From NCBI GenBank assembly GCA_040398465.1, contig JBBAUA010000018.1, positions 1-64,000 on the forward strand: DNA of 64,000 nt, read 5' to 3'. Positions 41,480 to 50,255 of this stretch are shown one piece after another. Made by a program: the position numbers and the translations under genes. The notes beneath the pieces were generated by a model, which saw only the letters and a list, made by a program, of their open reading frames with translations, did not search any database and had not been told where the DNA came from. The first letter of the stretch is position 1; every line of letters starts with the position of its first letter. The stretch comes from UBA7672 sp040398465. GTDB taxonomy: Bacteria; Pseudomonadota; Alphaproteobacteria; Caulobacterales; Hyphomonadaceae.

Positions 41480-42487
41480 ATGAGTAAAGCGATCGTTCGC
41501 CCGGCCAACCGCAACGACCTCGAGAATCTCGCGGCGATGATCGCGCGTGTCGATCTGGGCATGCTCACCATGCCGTCCTCTCGCGACGCCATGGCCGCGC
41601 GCATCGAACGCTCGCTCACTGCCTTTGGCCGTCCCTCGATTGCCCCGCACAACGAATGCTACTTCCTTGTGATGGAGGAGGACGGCGAGCTCCTCGGCAC
41701 GGCGAGCATCTTCACCAATCTCGGCGTCGAGCGGCCATTCTATTCCTACCGCATCTCGCGCGACGCCAAGGTCTCGCCGGAGCTCGGCGTGAAGGTCGAA
41801 CTCGACCTGCTATTTCTCGTGAACGACTACCACGGCGACAGCGAACTCGGCACGCTGTTCATCGAGCGCAAGGCGCGTGGCGGCGGCCGTGGCCGGTTGC
41901 TGTCCTTCGCGCGTCTGATGCTCATCGCAGCCGATCCGATCCGCTTCGGTCCCAAGGCGATGGCGGAAATCCGCGGCTTCACGGATGAAGCGGGCACGTC
42001 CCCGTTCTGGGACGCGGTCGGCTCGAAATTCTTCCACATGGAGTACCGCAAGGCCGACACGCTCAGCGCCCGCGACCACCGCTTCATCGCCGACCTGATG
42101 CCGCGCTATCCGATCTATGTCTCGCTGTTGCCCGATGCAGCCCGCAACGTCATTGCGCGCCCGCACCCGGACGCGGAACCCGCGCTTGCGATGCTGAAAT
42201 CGCAGGGCTTCCGCTACAACGACGTGGTCGACATCTTCGACGCGGGCCCCACGGTCGAGGCCTTCATCGATCATCTCGATACTGTCCGCGAAGCGCGGCG
42301 CATGAAAGGCTCCGAGTTCACGTCCGGCTCGCGGCCCAACGTCGGCTTGATCGCTAACCCCAGCCCCAGCCAGTTCTCCGTCACGCAGTTTGCCCGCGAG
42401 GACGATCCTGCCGAAGTCCTCCGCCGCATCGGGGCGGGCGACGGCGACGATGTGCTGGTCTACCGCCTGAAAGGCTCGCGCGCATGA
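41480..42487 (+). CDS. astA: arginine N-succinyltransferase
   Basis: The 335-residue enzyme transfers succinyl from succinyl-CoA to the alpha-amino group of arginine, step 1 of the AST pathway. It shows the AstA signature blocks: MIARVDLGMLTMPSSRDAM, YSYRISRDAKVSPELGVKVE, YHGDSELGTLFI and GSKFFHMEYRKAD. Length matches AstA/AruG (about 340). The stop overlaps the astD start (ATGA), so the genes are translationally coupled. AstC and AstE are not in this window. Confidence 0.95.
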   Translation: MSKAIVRPANRNDLENLAAMIARVDLGMLTMPSSRDAMAARIERSLTAFGRPSIAPHNECYFLVMEEDGELLGTASIFTNLGVERPFYSYRISRDAKVSPELGVKVELDLLFLVNDYHGDSELGTLFIERKARGGGRGRLLSFARLMLIAADPIRFGPKAMAEIRGFTDEAGTSPFWDAVGSKFFHMEYRKADTLSARDHRFIADLMPRYPIYVSLLPDAARNVIARPHPDAEPALAMLKSQGFRYNDVVDIFDAGPTVEAFIDHLDTVREARRMKGSEFTSGSRPNVGLIANPSPSQFSVTQFAREDDPAEVLRRIGAGDGDDVLVYRLKGSRA

Positions 42488-43965
42488 GTCTCCCGAGCTT
42501 CACCGGCGAATGCTTTATTGGTGGCCGCTGGCAGATGGGCGGCGGCGCCTCCTTCACGTCGATTTCGCCCGCTGACGGTTCGACGTCCTGGAGCGGCAAC
42601 GAAGCCAGCCACGAGGACGTCAACAGCGCCGTTGCAGCGGCCAATGCCGCACTCCCCGCCTGGCGTCGCCGCCCCATAGCGGAGCGCATCGCTATCGTCC
42701 GCGCCTTTGCGAAACTGGTCGACGCGCGCAAGGCTGACATGGCCGCCGTCATCTCGCGCGCCACCGGAAAGCCGTTGTGGGACGCCGCCACCGAAGCCGC
42801 AGCCATGGTCGGCAAGGCCGAACTCTCCGTGAAGGCTTACGAAGAACGCACGCCGACGAAGGAAGCCCCCGCCGGCGCCTTCGTCGCGCGCATCAGCCAT
42901 CACCCGCATGGCGTGATGGCTGTGCTCGGACCGTTCAACTTTCCTGGGCACCTGCCGAACGGCCACATCATGCCTGCGCTGATCGCCGGCAACACCGTGA
43001 TCTTCAAGCCTTCCGAGCAAACGCCCGAAGTCGCCGAATTTGCGCTCCGTCTGTGGGAGGAGGCCGGCATCCCGCCCGGCGTCGTCAATCTCGTGCACGG
43101 CGCCCGCGCGCCTGCCGAGCAACTCGTCGCGCATGACAACGTCCACGGCATCCTCTTCACCGGCGGCGTGCCGGCGGGCAGGGCGATCCACCGCGCGCTT
43201 GGCGGCAAACTCGAGAAGATCGTCGCGCTCGAACTCGGCGGCAACAATCCGCTGGTGGTGTGGGACGCAGCCGACCTGCAGTCCACCGCGAAGCTGATCG
43301 TCAAATCCGCCTACATCACGTCGGGCCAGCGCTGCACATGCTCCCGCCGCCTGATCCTGAAGGCTGGTGAGGAGGGCAACGCAGTCCTCGACGCGCTCAC
43401 CGCGCTGATCGACCGCCTCACTGTCGACAAGCCTGACGCCCAGCCGCAGCCCTTCATCGGCCCCCTGATCTCGGCGCACGCAGCAAGCCAGGTCCTCGCC
43501 ACGCAAACCGAATGGCTCCGCAACGGCGGCGTCGCCATCCGCGATTCGAGGCAGCTTGCCCTCGGCCCCGCCTATCTCTCGCCCGGCCTGGTCGACGTCA
43601 CCGCGCTGCCCGAACGCCGCGACGAAGAAACCTTTGGCCCACTGCTGCAGGTCATACGCGTCACCGACTTCGAAGCAGCGCTTGACGAAGCCAACAACAC
43701 CCGCTTCGGCCTCGCCGCCGGCCTCATCTCGGACAGCGCCGATCTTTTCAGCCGCTTCGAGGCGGAAGTCCGCGCCGGCGTCCTCAACTGGAACCGCCAG
43801 ACCACAGGCGCATCAGGCGCGGCCCCATTCGGCGGGGTTGGCCAGTCCGGCAACCACCGCCCGGCAGGCTACTACGCGGCCGACTACACCGCATGGCCAA
43901 TGGCCAGCCTCATCGCGCCCGGGGCCGTGAAGGATGATGAAGCCATTGTGGGGCTGAGATCATGA
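42484..43965 (+). CDS. astD: succinylglutamate-semialdehyde dehydrogenase
   Basis: The 493-residue aldehyde dehydrogenase has the ALDH fold with FNFPGHLPNGHI, a Glu in ALELGGNN (about 250) and catalytic Cys284 (SGQRCTC). The RCTCSRRL form after the catalytic region and the HPHGVMAVLGPFNFPGHLPN segment are typical of AstD. It oxidises N-succinylglutamate semialdehyde to N-succinylglutamate with NAD. Second gene of the ast run, overlapping both neighbours by ATGA. Confidence 0.95.
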   Translation: MSLPSFTGECFIGGRWQMGGGASFTSISPADGSTSWSGNEASHEDVNSAVAAANAALPAWRRRPIAERIAIVRAFAKLVDARKADMAAVISRATGKPLWDAATEAAAMVGKAELSVKAYEERTPTKEAPAGAFVARISHHPHGVMAVLGPFNFPGHLPNGHIMPALIAGNTVIFKPSEQTPEVAEFALRLWEEAGIPPGVVNLVHGARAPAEQLVAHDNVHGILFTGGVPAGRAIHRALGGKLEKIVALELGGNNPLVVWDAADLQSTAKLIVKSAYITSGQRCTCSRRLILKAGEEGNAVLDALTALIDRLTVDKPDAQPQPFIGPLISAHAASQVLATQTEWLRNGGVAIRDSRQLALGPAYLSPGLVDVTALPERRDEETFGPLLQVIRVTDFEAALDEANNTRFGLAAGLISDSADLFSRFEAEVRAGVLNWNRQTTGASGAAPFGGVGQSGNHRPAGYYAADYTAWPMASLIAPGAVKDDEAIVGLRS

Positions 43966-45302
43966 GCGCGATAGAAGTCAATTTCGACGGCCTCGTCGGC
44001 CCGACCCACAATTATGGCGGCCTCGCGCAAGGCAACCTTGCGTCCGCCAGCAACGAGGGAAAAGTCTCCAACCCGCGCGAAGCAGCCTTGCAGGGACTCT
44101 CCAAGATGCGCGCGCTCCTGCGCATGGGATTGGTGCAGGGCGCTCTGCCTCCGCAGGAGCGCCCGCACGTCCCCAGCCTTCGCAAGATGGGCTTCACCGG
44201 CACGGACGCCACGGTCATCGCAACCGCCGCGCGCGCCAATCCGCTGCTCCTCGCGAACGTCTCGTCCGCGTCCTGCATGTGGACCGCCAACGCCGCGACC
44301 GTCTCGCCGTCAGCCGACACAGGCGATGGCAAGGTCCACTTCACCCCCGCCAACCTGTCATCCCACTTTCACCGCTCGCTCGAAGTCGAAACCACCACGC
44401 GCGTTCTCCGCGCAATCTTCGCAGACCAGAAACACTTCACTGTTCACGACGCGGTCCCCTTCCACACCTTCGGCGACGAAGGCGCAGCCAACCACTGCCG
44501 CCTTGCGCCATCGCATGGCGAGCGTGGCCTTGAGATCTTTGTCTACGGCAAGTCCGCCTTCGCCAAGGACGGGCAGGGCGGCTTCAGCGCGCGACAGGCG
44601 ATGGAAGCCAGCCACATCGTCGCCACCCAGCATGACCTGTGGACCGGTGGCGGCGCGCTGCTCACCCAGCAGTCGAAAGCCGCGATCGATGGCGGCGCCT
44701 TCCACAATGATGTCGTGGCCGTGTCCAACGGCCCGGCGCTGCTGTTCCATGCGAACGCCTTCGAACAACGCGACGCCTTTCTCGAAACCCTCAAGCGCAC
44801 ATGCGCTGCGAAGGGCTTTGAGCCGGTTCTGCTCGAAGCCGCTGAGGACGAACTCACGCTCCCGGAAGCCGTGAAGTCGTATCTCTTCAATTCGCAGATC
44901 CTCACGCTGCCCTCCGGCGTCATGGCCCTGGTCCTCCCGCACGAGGTCGAGGAAACGCCCCGCGCGAAAGCCTTCGTCGACCGCGTGCTCGCCACCAATG
45001 GCCCCATCCGCGAGGCGCACTATTTCGACCTGCGCCAGTCCATGCGAAATGGCGGCGGCCCGGCCTGCCTCCGCCTTCGCGTCGTGCTCACCGACGCTGA
45101 ACGCGCAGCACTCGACAATCGCGGCGTTGTCGACGAGGCGCGCATCGATGCGCTTGAGACAATCGTCCGCCGGCACTACCGCGACCGCCTCGCGCCGGCC
45201 GATCTCGCCGATCCGTTGTTGCTGGACGAGAGCCGCGCGGCGCTTGAGGCGATCGGGCAGGTGTTGAATCTCGGGCCGGTGCATGACTTCCAGCGGATTT
45301 GA
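43962..45302 (+). CDS. astB: N-succinylarginine dihydrolase
   Basis: The 446-residue enzyme converts N-succinylarginine to succinylornithine, CO2 and two ammonia, step 2 of the AST pathway. It starts EVNFDGLVGPTHNYGGLA, the AstB hallmark, and keeps the catalytic triad of the amidinotransferase fold: Glu173 (GDEGAANH), His248 (GGAFHND) and Cys369 (GGGPACLRLRV). Its last 20 nt overlap the GNAT gene start. Confidence 0.95.
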   Translation: MSAIEVNFDGLVGPTHNYGGLAQGNLASASNEGKVSNPREAALQGLSKMRALLRMGLVQGALPPQERPHVPSLRKMGFTGTDATVIATAARANPLLLANVSSASCMWTANAATVSPSADTGDGKVHFTPANLSSHFHRSLEVETTTRVLRAIFADQKHFTVHDAVPFHTFGDEGAANHCRLAPSHGERGLEIFVYGKSAFAKDGQGGFSARQAMEASHIVATQHDLWTGGGALLTQQSKAAIDGGAFHNDVVAVSNGPALLFHANAFEQRDAFLETLKRTCAAKGFEPVLLEAAEDELTLPEAVKSYLFNSQILTLPSGVMALVLPHEVEETPRAKAFVDRVLATNGPIREAHYFDLRQSMRNGGGPACLRLRVVLTDAERAALDNRGVVDEARIDALETIVRRHYRDRLAPADLADPLLLDESRAALEAIGQVLNLGPVHDFQRI

Positions 45303-45828
45303 ACGCGCTCCCATCGTCGAGACCGAGCGCCTGCGCCTCCGCGCGCACACCGCCACGGACTTCGAGGCTGTCCTCCCGATGTGGAACGACCCCATCGTTA
45401 CGCGCTTCATCGGCGGTCGCGCCTACACCGGTGAGGAAGTCTGGCAGCGCGTGCAGCGTTATGCCGGATCGTGGGTCCTGCTAGGCCACGGCTTCTGGGT
45501 GATCGAGGAGAAGGCGACGGCGAGGCTGGTCGGCGAGATCGGGCTGATGGACGCCAAGCGCGACATCGACCCGCCTTTCGGCGAAGACCGCGAACTCGGC
45601 TGGGCGCTGCTCCCCGATGTCCATGGCCGCGGATACGCCACAGAGGCACTGCAGGCGGTGCTCGACTGGGAGCGTCAGGTGTTCAACGCGCCATGCCTCG
45701 TCGCCCTGATCGACCCCGACAACACCCGCTCCATCAGGCTGGCGAAGAAGTTCGACTTCACCGTCCGCGCCCGCTCGGTCTACAAGACGGTATCGACGAT
45801 CCAGTTCGAGCGGAGGAGGCCGCAATGA
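45283..45828 (+). CDS. GNAT acetyltransferase, RimJ/RimL-like
   Basis: The 181-residue protein has the Acetyltransf_3 pattern: TERLRLRAHTATDFEAVLPM, GFWVIEEKATARLVGEIGL, ELGWALLPDVHGRGYATEAL (acetyl-CoA binding loop) and LIDPDNTRSIRLAKKFDF. These enzymes acetylate N-termini of proteins or small amines. The gene overlaps astB by 20 nt and its stop shares ATGA with the glycerol kinase start. The substrate is not suggested by the context. Confidence 0.8.
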   Translation: MTSSGFERAPIVETERLRLRAHTATDFEAVLPMWNDPIVTRFIGGRAYTGEEVWQRVQRYAGSWVLLGHGFWVIEEKATARLVGEIGLMDAKRDIDPPFGEDRELGWALLPDVHGRGYATEALQAVLDWERQVFNAPCLVALIDPDNTRSIRLAKKFDFTVRARSVYKTVSTIQFERRRPQ

Positions 45829-47297
45829 CTGGCGTGATCCTCGCGCTCGACCAGGGCACGACCTCCAGCCGCGCCATGGCCATCGGCCTCGACGGACAGG
45901 TGATCGCCTCAGCGCAGGAGGAGTTCCCCCAGATCTTCCCGCAGTCCGGCTGGGTCGAACATGATCCCGAAGCGATCTGGCGAACCCAGCGCCGCACGGC
46001 CGAACAAACCGTTGAACGCCTTGGCGACCGCAAGATCGCCGCCATCGGCGTTACCAACCAGCGCGAGACCGTGGTCGTGTGGGACCGCAAGACAGGCGAG
46101 GCGATCCACAACGCCATCGTCTGGCAAGATCGCCGCACCGCCTCGCGCACGCAGGAACTCGCCGCGCAAGGCCACGAAGCAATGGTCAACGAGCGTACAG
46201 GCCTTGTCCTGGACCCATACTTCTCAGCGTCGAAAATCAGCTGGATCCTGGACGCCGTCCCCGGCGCGCGCGCGCGCGCAGCGCGCGGCGAACTCGCCGC
46301 GGGCACGATCGATTGCTTCCTGATCTGGCGGCTCACCGGCGGCCAGGTCCACGCGACGGACGCCACCAACGCTTCGCGCACTGCACTCTACGACATACGC
46401 ACCGGCCGCTGGGACGACGACCTCTGCAAGCTTTTCAACGTGCCCGCCAACATGCTGCCTGAGGTGAAGGACAGCGCCGACGACTTCGGCGCCACCGACC
46501 TGTTCGGCCCCACGCTACCCATCCGCGGCGTCGCGGGCGACCAGCAGGCCGCGCTGGTAGGGCAGGCTGGTTTCAACGCTGGCGACGTCAAGTCGACCTA
46601 CGGCACCGGCGCTTTCCTGGTCCTAAACACCGGCGCCAAACGCAAGCACTCCACCTCGCGCCTGCTCGCTACGATTGCCTATCGCGTGGCAGGCAAGACA
46701 ACCTACGCGCTCGAAGGCTCGATCCTCTCCGCCGGGTCCACCATCCAGTGGCTGCGGGACGAGCTGAAGGTCATCCGCGACGGCGCTCACGCCGGCGAAC
46801 TCGCCGCGAGCATCGACGACACTTCAGGCGTCCACCTCGTCCCCGCGTTCACCGGCCTCGGCGCGCCGCACTGGGACTCGGACGCACGCGGCGCCATCCT
46901 CGGCCTCCAGCGTGGCACCACCATCGCGCACATTGCGAGAGCCGCCCTCGAAAGCGCCGCCTTCCAGACTGCAGAACTCCTCGAAGCCATGGCGAAGGAC
47001 GGCGTTGCGCCACAGACGTTGCGCGTCGACGGCGGCATGTCCCGCAATGACTGGCTCCTGCAATTCATGGCCGACATCCTCCGCATCGAAGTTGTCCGCC
47101 CGAAGAATGTCGAAACCACCGTCCTCGGCGCCGCCATCCTTGCGGCGGTGGGCGCAGGCGAGTTCGCGTCGCTCGATGAAGCTGCATCGCTCTGGCGACT
47201 GGATCGGAAGTTTGCGCCGCAGATGACGAGCGATGTTCGCGAGGAGCGCCTCTCCGCCTGGAAGCGCGCCGTCGCCCGCATCAAGACGCAATCTTGA
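45825..47297 (+). CDS. glpK: glycerol kinase
   Basis: The 490-residue FGGY kinase phosphorylates glycerol to glycerol 3-phosphate. Seen are the N-terminal phosphate loop LALDQGTTSSRAM, the substrate region (GWVEHDP, NQRETVVVWDRKTG, GDQQAALVGQ, TYGTGAFLVLNTG) and the second ATP-binding block (GLGAPHWDSDARGAI, LRVDGGMSRNDWLLQFMADIL). Length matches GlpK (about 500). The ATG at 45825 follows GGAGGAGG and overlaps the GNAT stop. The frame is open further upstream inside the GNAT gene but that sequence is non-homologous. No glpD or glpF is nearby. Confidence 0.95.
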   Translation: MTGVILALDQGTTSSRAMAIGLDGQVIASAQEEFPQIFPQSGWVEHDPEAIWRTQRRTAEQTVERLGDRKIAAIGVTNQRETVVVWDRKTGEAIHNAIVWQDRRTASRTQELAAQGHEAMVNERTGLVLDPYFSASKISWILDAVPGARARAARGELAAGTIDCFLIWRLTGGQVHATDATNASRTALYDIRTGRWDDDLCKLFNVPANMLPEVKDSADDFGATDLFGPTLPIRGVAGDQQAALVGQAGFNAGDVKSTYGTGAFLVLNTGAKRKHSTSRLLATIAYRVAGKTTYALEGSILSAGSTIQWLRDELKVIRDGAHAGELAASIDDTSGVHLVPAFTGLGAPHWDSDARGAILGLQRGTTIAHIARAALESAAFQTAELLEAMAKDGVAPQTLRVDGGMSRNDWLLQFMADILRIEVVRPKNVETTVLGAAILAAVGAGEFASLDEAASLWRLDRKFAPQMTSDVREERLSAWKRAVARIKTQS

Positions 47298-48037
47298 TGC
47301 AGCAGCCCGGGCCAGGCTCCAACGCAGCCGCGTTCGCCCCGGCGCAAGATGACGTTTTCGCCCGCATCGCCGGCCGTTACGATCTCCTGTGCGACCTCTT
47401 CAGCTTAGGCATCCACCGGCTCTGGAAGCGCGGCATGGCGAGCGCTATCGCGAAGCATCGCGGCGACGTCCTGCTCGATCTTGCATCGGGCACAGGCGAC
47501 ATTCCAGTCCGGCTCCTGCGCGGCGGCGGCGCGCCTCGCGAGCTCTGGGTGACGGACATATCGGAAGGCATGCTGGCGATTGCCCGTCCTAAGCTCGAAG
47601 GACTGGACGCCGTCCGTTTTGCGCTGCTCGACGCCGAGAATCTGCACCAGATCGCAGACGCCTCGATCGACATCTGTTCAATGTCGTTCGGCATGAAAAT
47701 CTGTGATCGCCAGAAAGTCATGCGCGAAGTCTACCGCGTACTCCGGCCCGGCGGCCGGTTCTACTGCCTCGAGGCGGCGCGTATCACCGTCCCCGGGCTC
47801 CATACGCTTTATCTCGCCTACATGAGTTGGTGCATGCCCCTCATCGGCCGCATCGCCACCGGCGGCGATCGCAGCGCCTATCTCTATCTGCTGCGCGGCG
47901 TTCGCGATTTCCCTGACCAGAAAACGCTGGCCGCCGAACTCCTGGCCGCCGGCTACACCGCGGTGACCTGGCGCAATATGACGCTCGGCATTGTTGCCCT
48001 GCATGAGGCAGGAAAGCCGCATAGCGCAGCCAGTTGA
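47297..48037 (+). CDS. UbiE/COQ5-like class I methyltransferase
   Basis: The 246-residue SAM-dependent methyltransferase has FARIAGRYDLLCDLFSLGIH at the N-terminus, motif I LLDLASGTGDIPVRL, an acidic strand II (LWVTDISEGMLA) and motif III with YRVLRPGGRFYCLEAARITV. This resembles UbiE/MenG quinone methyltransferases but lacks some conserved segments and stands among catabolic genes, so it may act on another substrate. Its ATG overlaps the last base of the glycerol kinase stop (TTGATG), where an alternative TTG start is also available. Confidence 0.7.
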   Translation: MQQPGPGSNAAAFAPAQDDVFARIAGRYDLLCDLFSLGIHRLWKRGMASAIAKHRGDVLLDLASGTGDIPVRLLRGGGAPRELWVTDISEGMLAIARPKLEGLDAVRFALLDAENLHQIADASIDICSMSFGMKICDRQKVMREVYRVLRPGGRFYCLEAARITVPGLHTLYLAYMSWCMPLIGRIATGGDRSAYLYLLRGVRDFPDQKTLAAELLAAGYTAVTWRNMTLGIVALHEAGKPHSAAS

Positions 48038-48068
48038 CTACCGCATGCGCTGGTACGACTTATCCGCC

Positions 48069-48980
48069 ATGACCAACCGCATCGAACTCGTCGAAGTCTC
48101 CGCCCGCGACGGCCTGCAGAACGAGCCGGGCGTCTTCCCGACCATCGACAAGGTTGAACTAATCACGCGCGCGCTGGGCAGCGGCGTGCGTCGCATCGAG
48201 GTCGCCAGCTTCGTCCATCCCGGCCGCGTGCCGCAGATGGCCGACGCCGAGGCGGTGTGCGCCGCCCTGCCGAAGCGCGACGCCAGGGACGTCACCTATA
48301 TCGGCCTCGTGCTCAACAAGCGCGGCGCCCTCCGCGCGCTCGAAACGCAGGTGCATGAACTTGGCGCCGTCGTCTCCGCCAGCGACGGCTTCGGCATGGC
48401 GAACCAGGGCCGCACCGCCGATGAAACCGCCGACGACGCCATCGAGATCATCCGCCTCGCGAAGGAGCACGGCCGCTCCGTGCAGGCCACCATCTCCGTC
48501 GCCTTTGGTTGTCCCTTCGATGGCGAGATCGCCGTGTCGCGCGTCGCCGACCTCGCGCGAAAGATCGCCGCCGCCGGACCACGCGAGATCGCCATCGCAG
48601 ACACGATCGGGGTCGGCGTGCCCAATCAGGTGAAAGCGCTGATGGTCGCCGTGAAGGCCGCCGCGCCCGGCCTGCCGGTCCGTCTGCATTTCCACGACAC
48701 GCGCAACACCGCCATCGCCAATGTGTGGGCCGGCGTTGAAGCCGGCGTGACCACCATCGACGCCTCCATCGGCGGCATAGGCGGCTGCCCCTTCGCGCCG
48801 AATGCCACCGGCAATGTCGCCAGCGAGGACGTGCAGTACATGCTGCATCGCTCCGGCGCCGAAACCGGCGTCAGCCTCAACGGCCTGATCGATACGGCGC
48901 AATGGCTCTCGACCAAGATGGGCCGCAAACTTCCGGGGCTCGTCAGCCGCGCGGGCGGCTTCCCGAAAGCCGCGACATGA
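48069..48980 (+). CDS. mvaB: hydroxymethylglutaryl-CoA lyase
   Basis: The 303-residue TIM-barrel enzyme cleaves HMG-CoA to acetoacetate and acetyl-CoA. It starts ELVEVSARDGLQNEPGVFPT, has the metal-binding LHFHDTRNTAIANV segment, and the catalytic Cys240 lies in GGIGGCPFAPNATGN, the HMGL signature. The ATG at 48069 follows 31 nt after the methyltransferase stop; the frame is open upstream but unrelated. The stop overlaps the CaiB/BaiF gene by ATGA, so the two enzymes probably act together. Confidence 0.9.
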   Translation: MTNRIELVEVSARDGLQNEPGVFPTIDKVELITRALGSGVRRIEVASFVHPGRVPQMADAEAVCAALPKRDARDVTYIGLVLNKRGALRALETQVHELGAVVSASDGFGMANQGRTADETADDAIEIIRLAKEHGRSVQATISVAFGCPFDGEIAVSRVADLARKIAAAGPREIAIADTIGVGVPNQVKALMVAVKAAAPGLPVRLHFHDTRNTAIANVWAGVEAGVTTIDASIGGIGGCPFAPNATGNVASEDVQYMLHRSGAETGVSLNGLIDTAQWLSTKMGRKLPGLVSRAGGFPKAAT

Positions 48981-50161
48981 GCGGACCGCTCGAAGGCCTC
49001 CGCGTCATCGAGATGGGCTCGCTCATCGCCGGTCCGTTCTGCGGCCAGCTGATGGGCGACATGGGCGCGGACGTCATCAAGATCGAACAGCCCGGCGAGG
49101 GCGATCCGATGCGTCAGTGGGGGCAGGGCGCCAGGCCCGCCTGGTGGCGCGTCATCGCCCGCAACAAGCGATCCGTCGCCCTCAACCTGCGCGTGCCTAA
49201 AGGCCAGCAGATCGCCCGCGATCTCATCGCGCAGGCCGACATCCTCATCGAGAACTTCCGCCCCGGCACGCTCGAAAAATGGGGCATGGCGCCCGACGCG
49301 CTCCACCCAATCAACCCGAAGCTGATCATCGTCCGCGTGAGCGGTTACGGCCAGACCGGACCCTATGCAGACCGCGCCGGCTTCGGCCTCGTCGGCGAGG
49401 CGATGGGCGGCTGGCGCTATCTCGTCGGCGAGCCCGATCGTCCACCCGCGCGCATGGGCCTCTCGATCGGCGACACGCTCGCCGCCACCTATGGCTGCAT
49501 GGGCGCGCTCGCAGCTCTCCATCAGGTGAAGCAGACCGGGCGCGGGCAGGTCGTCGATAGCGCGCTGTATGAAGCCGTGCTGCAGGTTACCGAATCCCTG
49601 CTGCCCGACTACGGCGCCAGCGGCCACATGCGCACGCGCTCAGGCTCCATCCTCCCCGGCATCGCTCCCTCGAACGCTTATCCGTGCAACGACGGCGACA
49701 TCGTCATCGGCGCCAATCAGGACAAGGTCTTCGCGCGTTTCGCCGAGGTGATCGGCAAACCGGAATGGGCCGAAGATCCGCGCTTCAGGACTCACCACGC
49801 GCGCGGTCAGAGGCAAACCGAACTCGACGCGCTCATCGGCGAATGGACGCGCCAGCGCACGGTTGCCGACGTCGACGCCATCATGGCGGAGGCCGGCGTC
49901 CCAGCCGGCCCGATCTATCGCCCCGACGGCATGGTGCACGACCCGCAATTCATCGCCCGCGACGCCATCCACTGGGAACAGCACGACAGTCTCGGCCGCA
50001 TCCCCATGCCCAATGTCATGCCAAAACTCTCAGCCACGCCGGGGAGCATCCGCCGCCCCGCGCCCGATACCGTCGGCCAGCACACAGACGAGGTATTGGC
50101 CGAGGTGCTCGGCCTCGATTCCGCGGCGATAACCGCGCTCCGCGACGCCGCCGTGATCTGA
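48977..50161 (+). CDS. CaiB/BaiF (family III) CoA-transferase
   Basis: The 394-residue protein starts LEGLRVIEMGSLIAGPFCGQ and continues with LMGDMGADVIKIEQPGEGDP, the family III opening, and has the catalytic Asp166 (LSIGDTLAATYG). These enzymes move CoA between acyl groups through a mixed anhydride on the Asp. Adjacent to HMG-CoA lyase with ATGA overlap, the likely substrate is 3-hydroxy-3-methylglutarate or glutarate with succinyl-CoA as donor, as in the mammalian enzyme SUGCT. That assignment is inference from neighbours. Confidence 0.85.
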   Translation: MSGPLEGLRVIEMGSLIAGPFCGQLMGDMGADVIKIEQPGEGDPMRQWGQGARPAWWRVIARNKRSVALNLRVPKGQQIARDLIAQADILIENFRPGTLEKWGMAPDALHPINPKLIIVRVSGYGQTGPYADRAGFGLVGEAMGGWRYLVGEPDRPPARMGLSIGDTLAATYGCMGALAALHQVKQTGRGQVVDSALYEAVLQVTESLLPDYGASGHMRTRSGSILPGIAPSNAYPCNDGDIVIGANQDKVFARFAEVIGKPEWAEDPRFRTHHARGQRQTELDALIGEWTRQRTVADVDAIMAEAGVPAGPIYRPDGMVHDPQFIARDAIHWEQHDSLGRIPMPNVMPKLSATPGSIRRPAPDTVGQHTDEVLAEVLGLDSAAITALRDAAVI

Positions 50162-50255
50162 ATCCCCAGCAAATCGCGTGCGCATCGGGGCTTTTGCCTC
50201 GCGCCCCGGCCGGTCTATGTTGAGCATGCAGAATCCAGGGACCGGAGACCCATCC

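Noticed and set aside
45471..45824. Extended N-terminus for glycerol kinase (open frame upstream of 45825)
   Set aside because: Upstream codons lie inside the GNAT gene and give no FGGY homology; a strong ribosome site sits at 45825.
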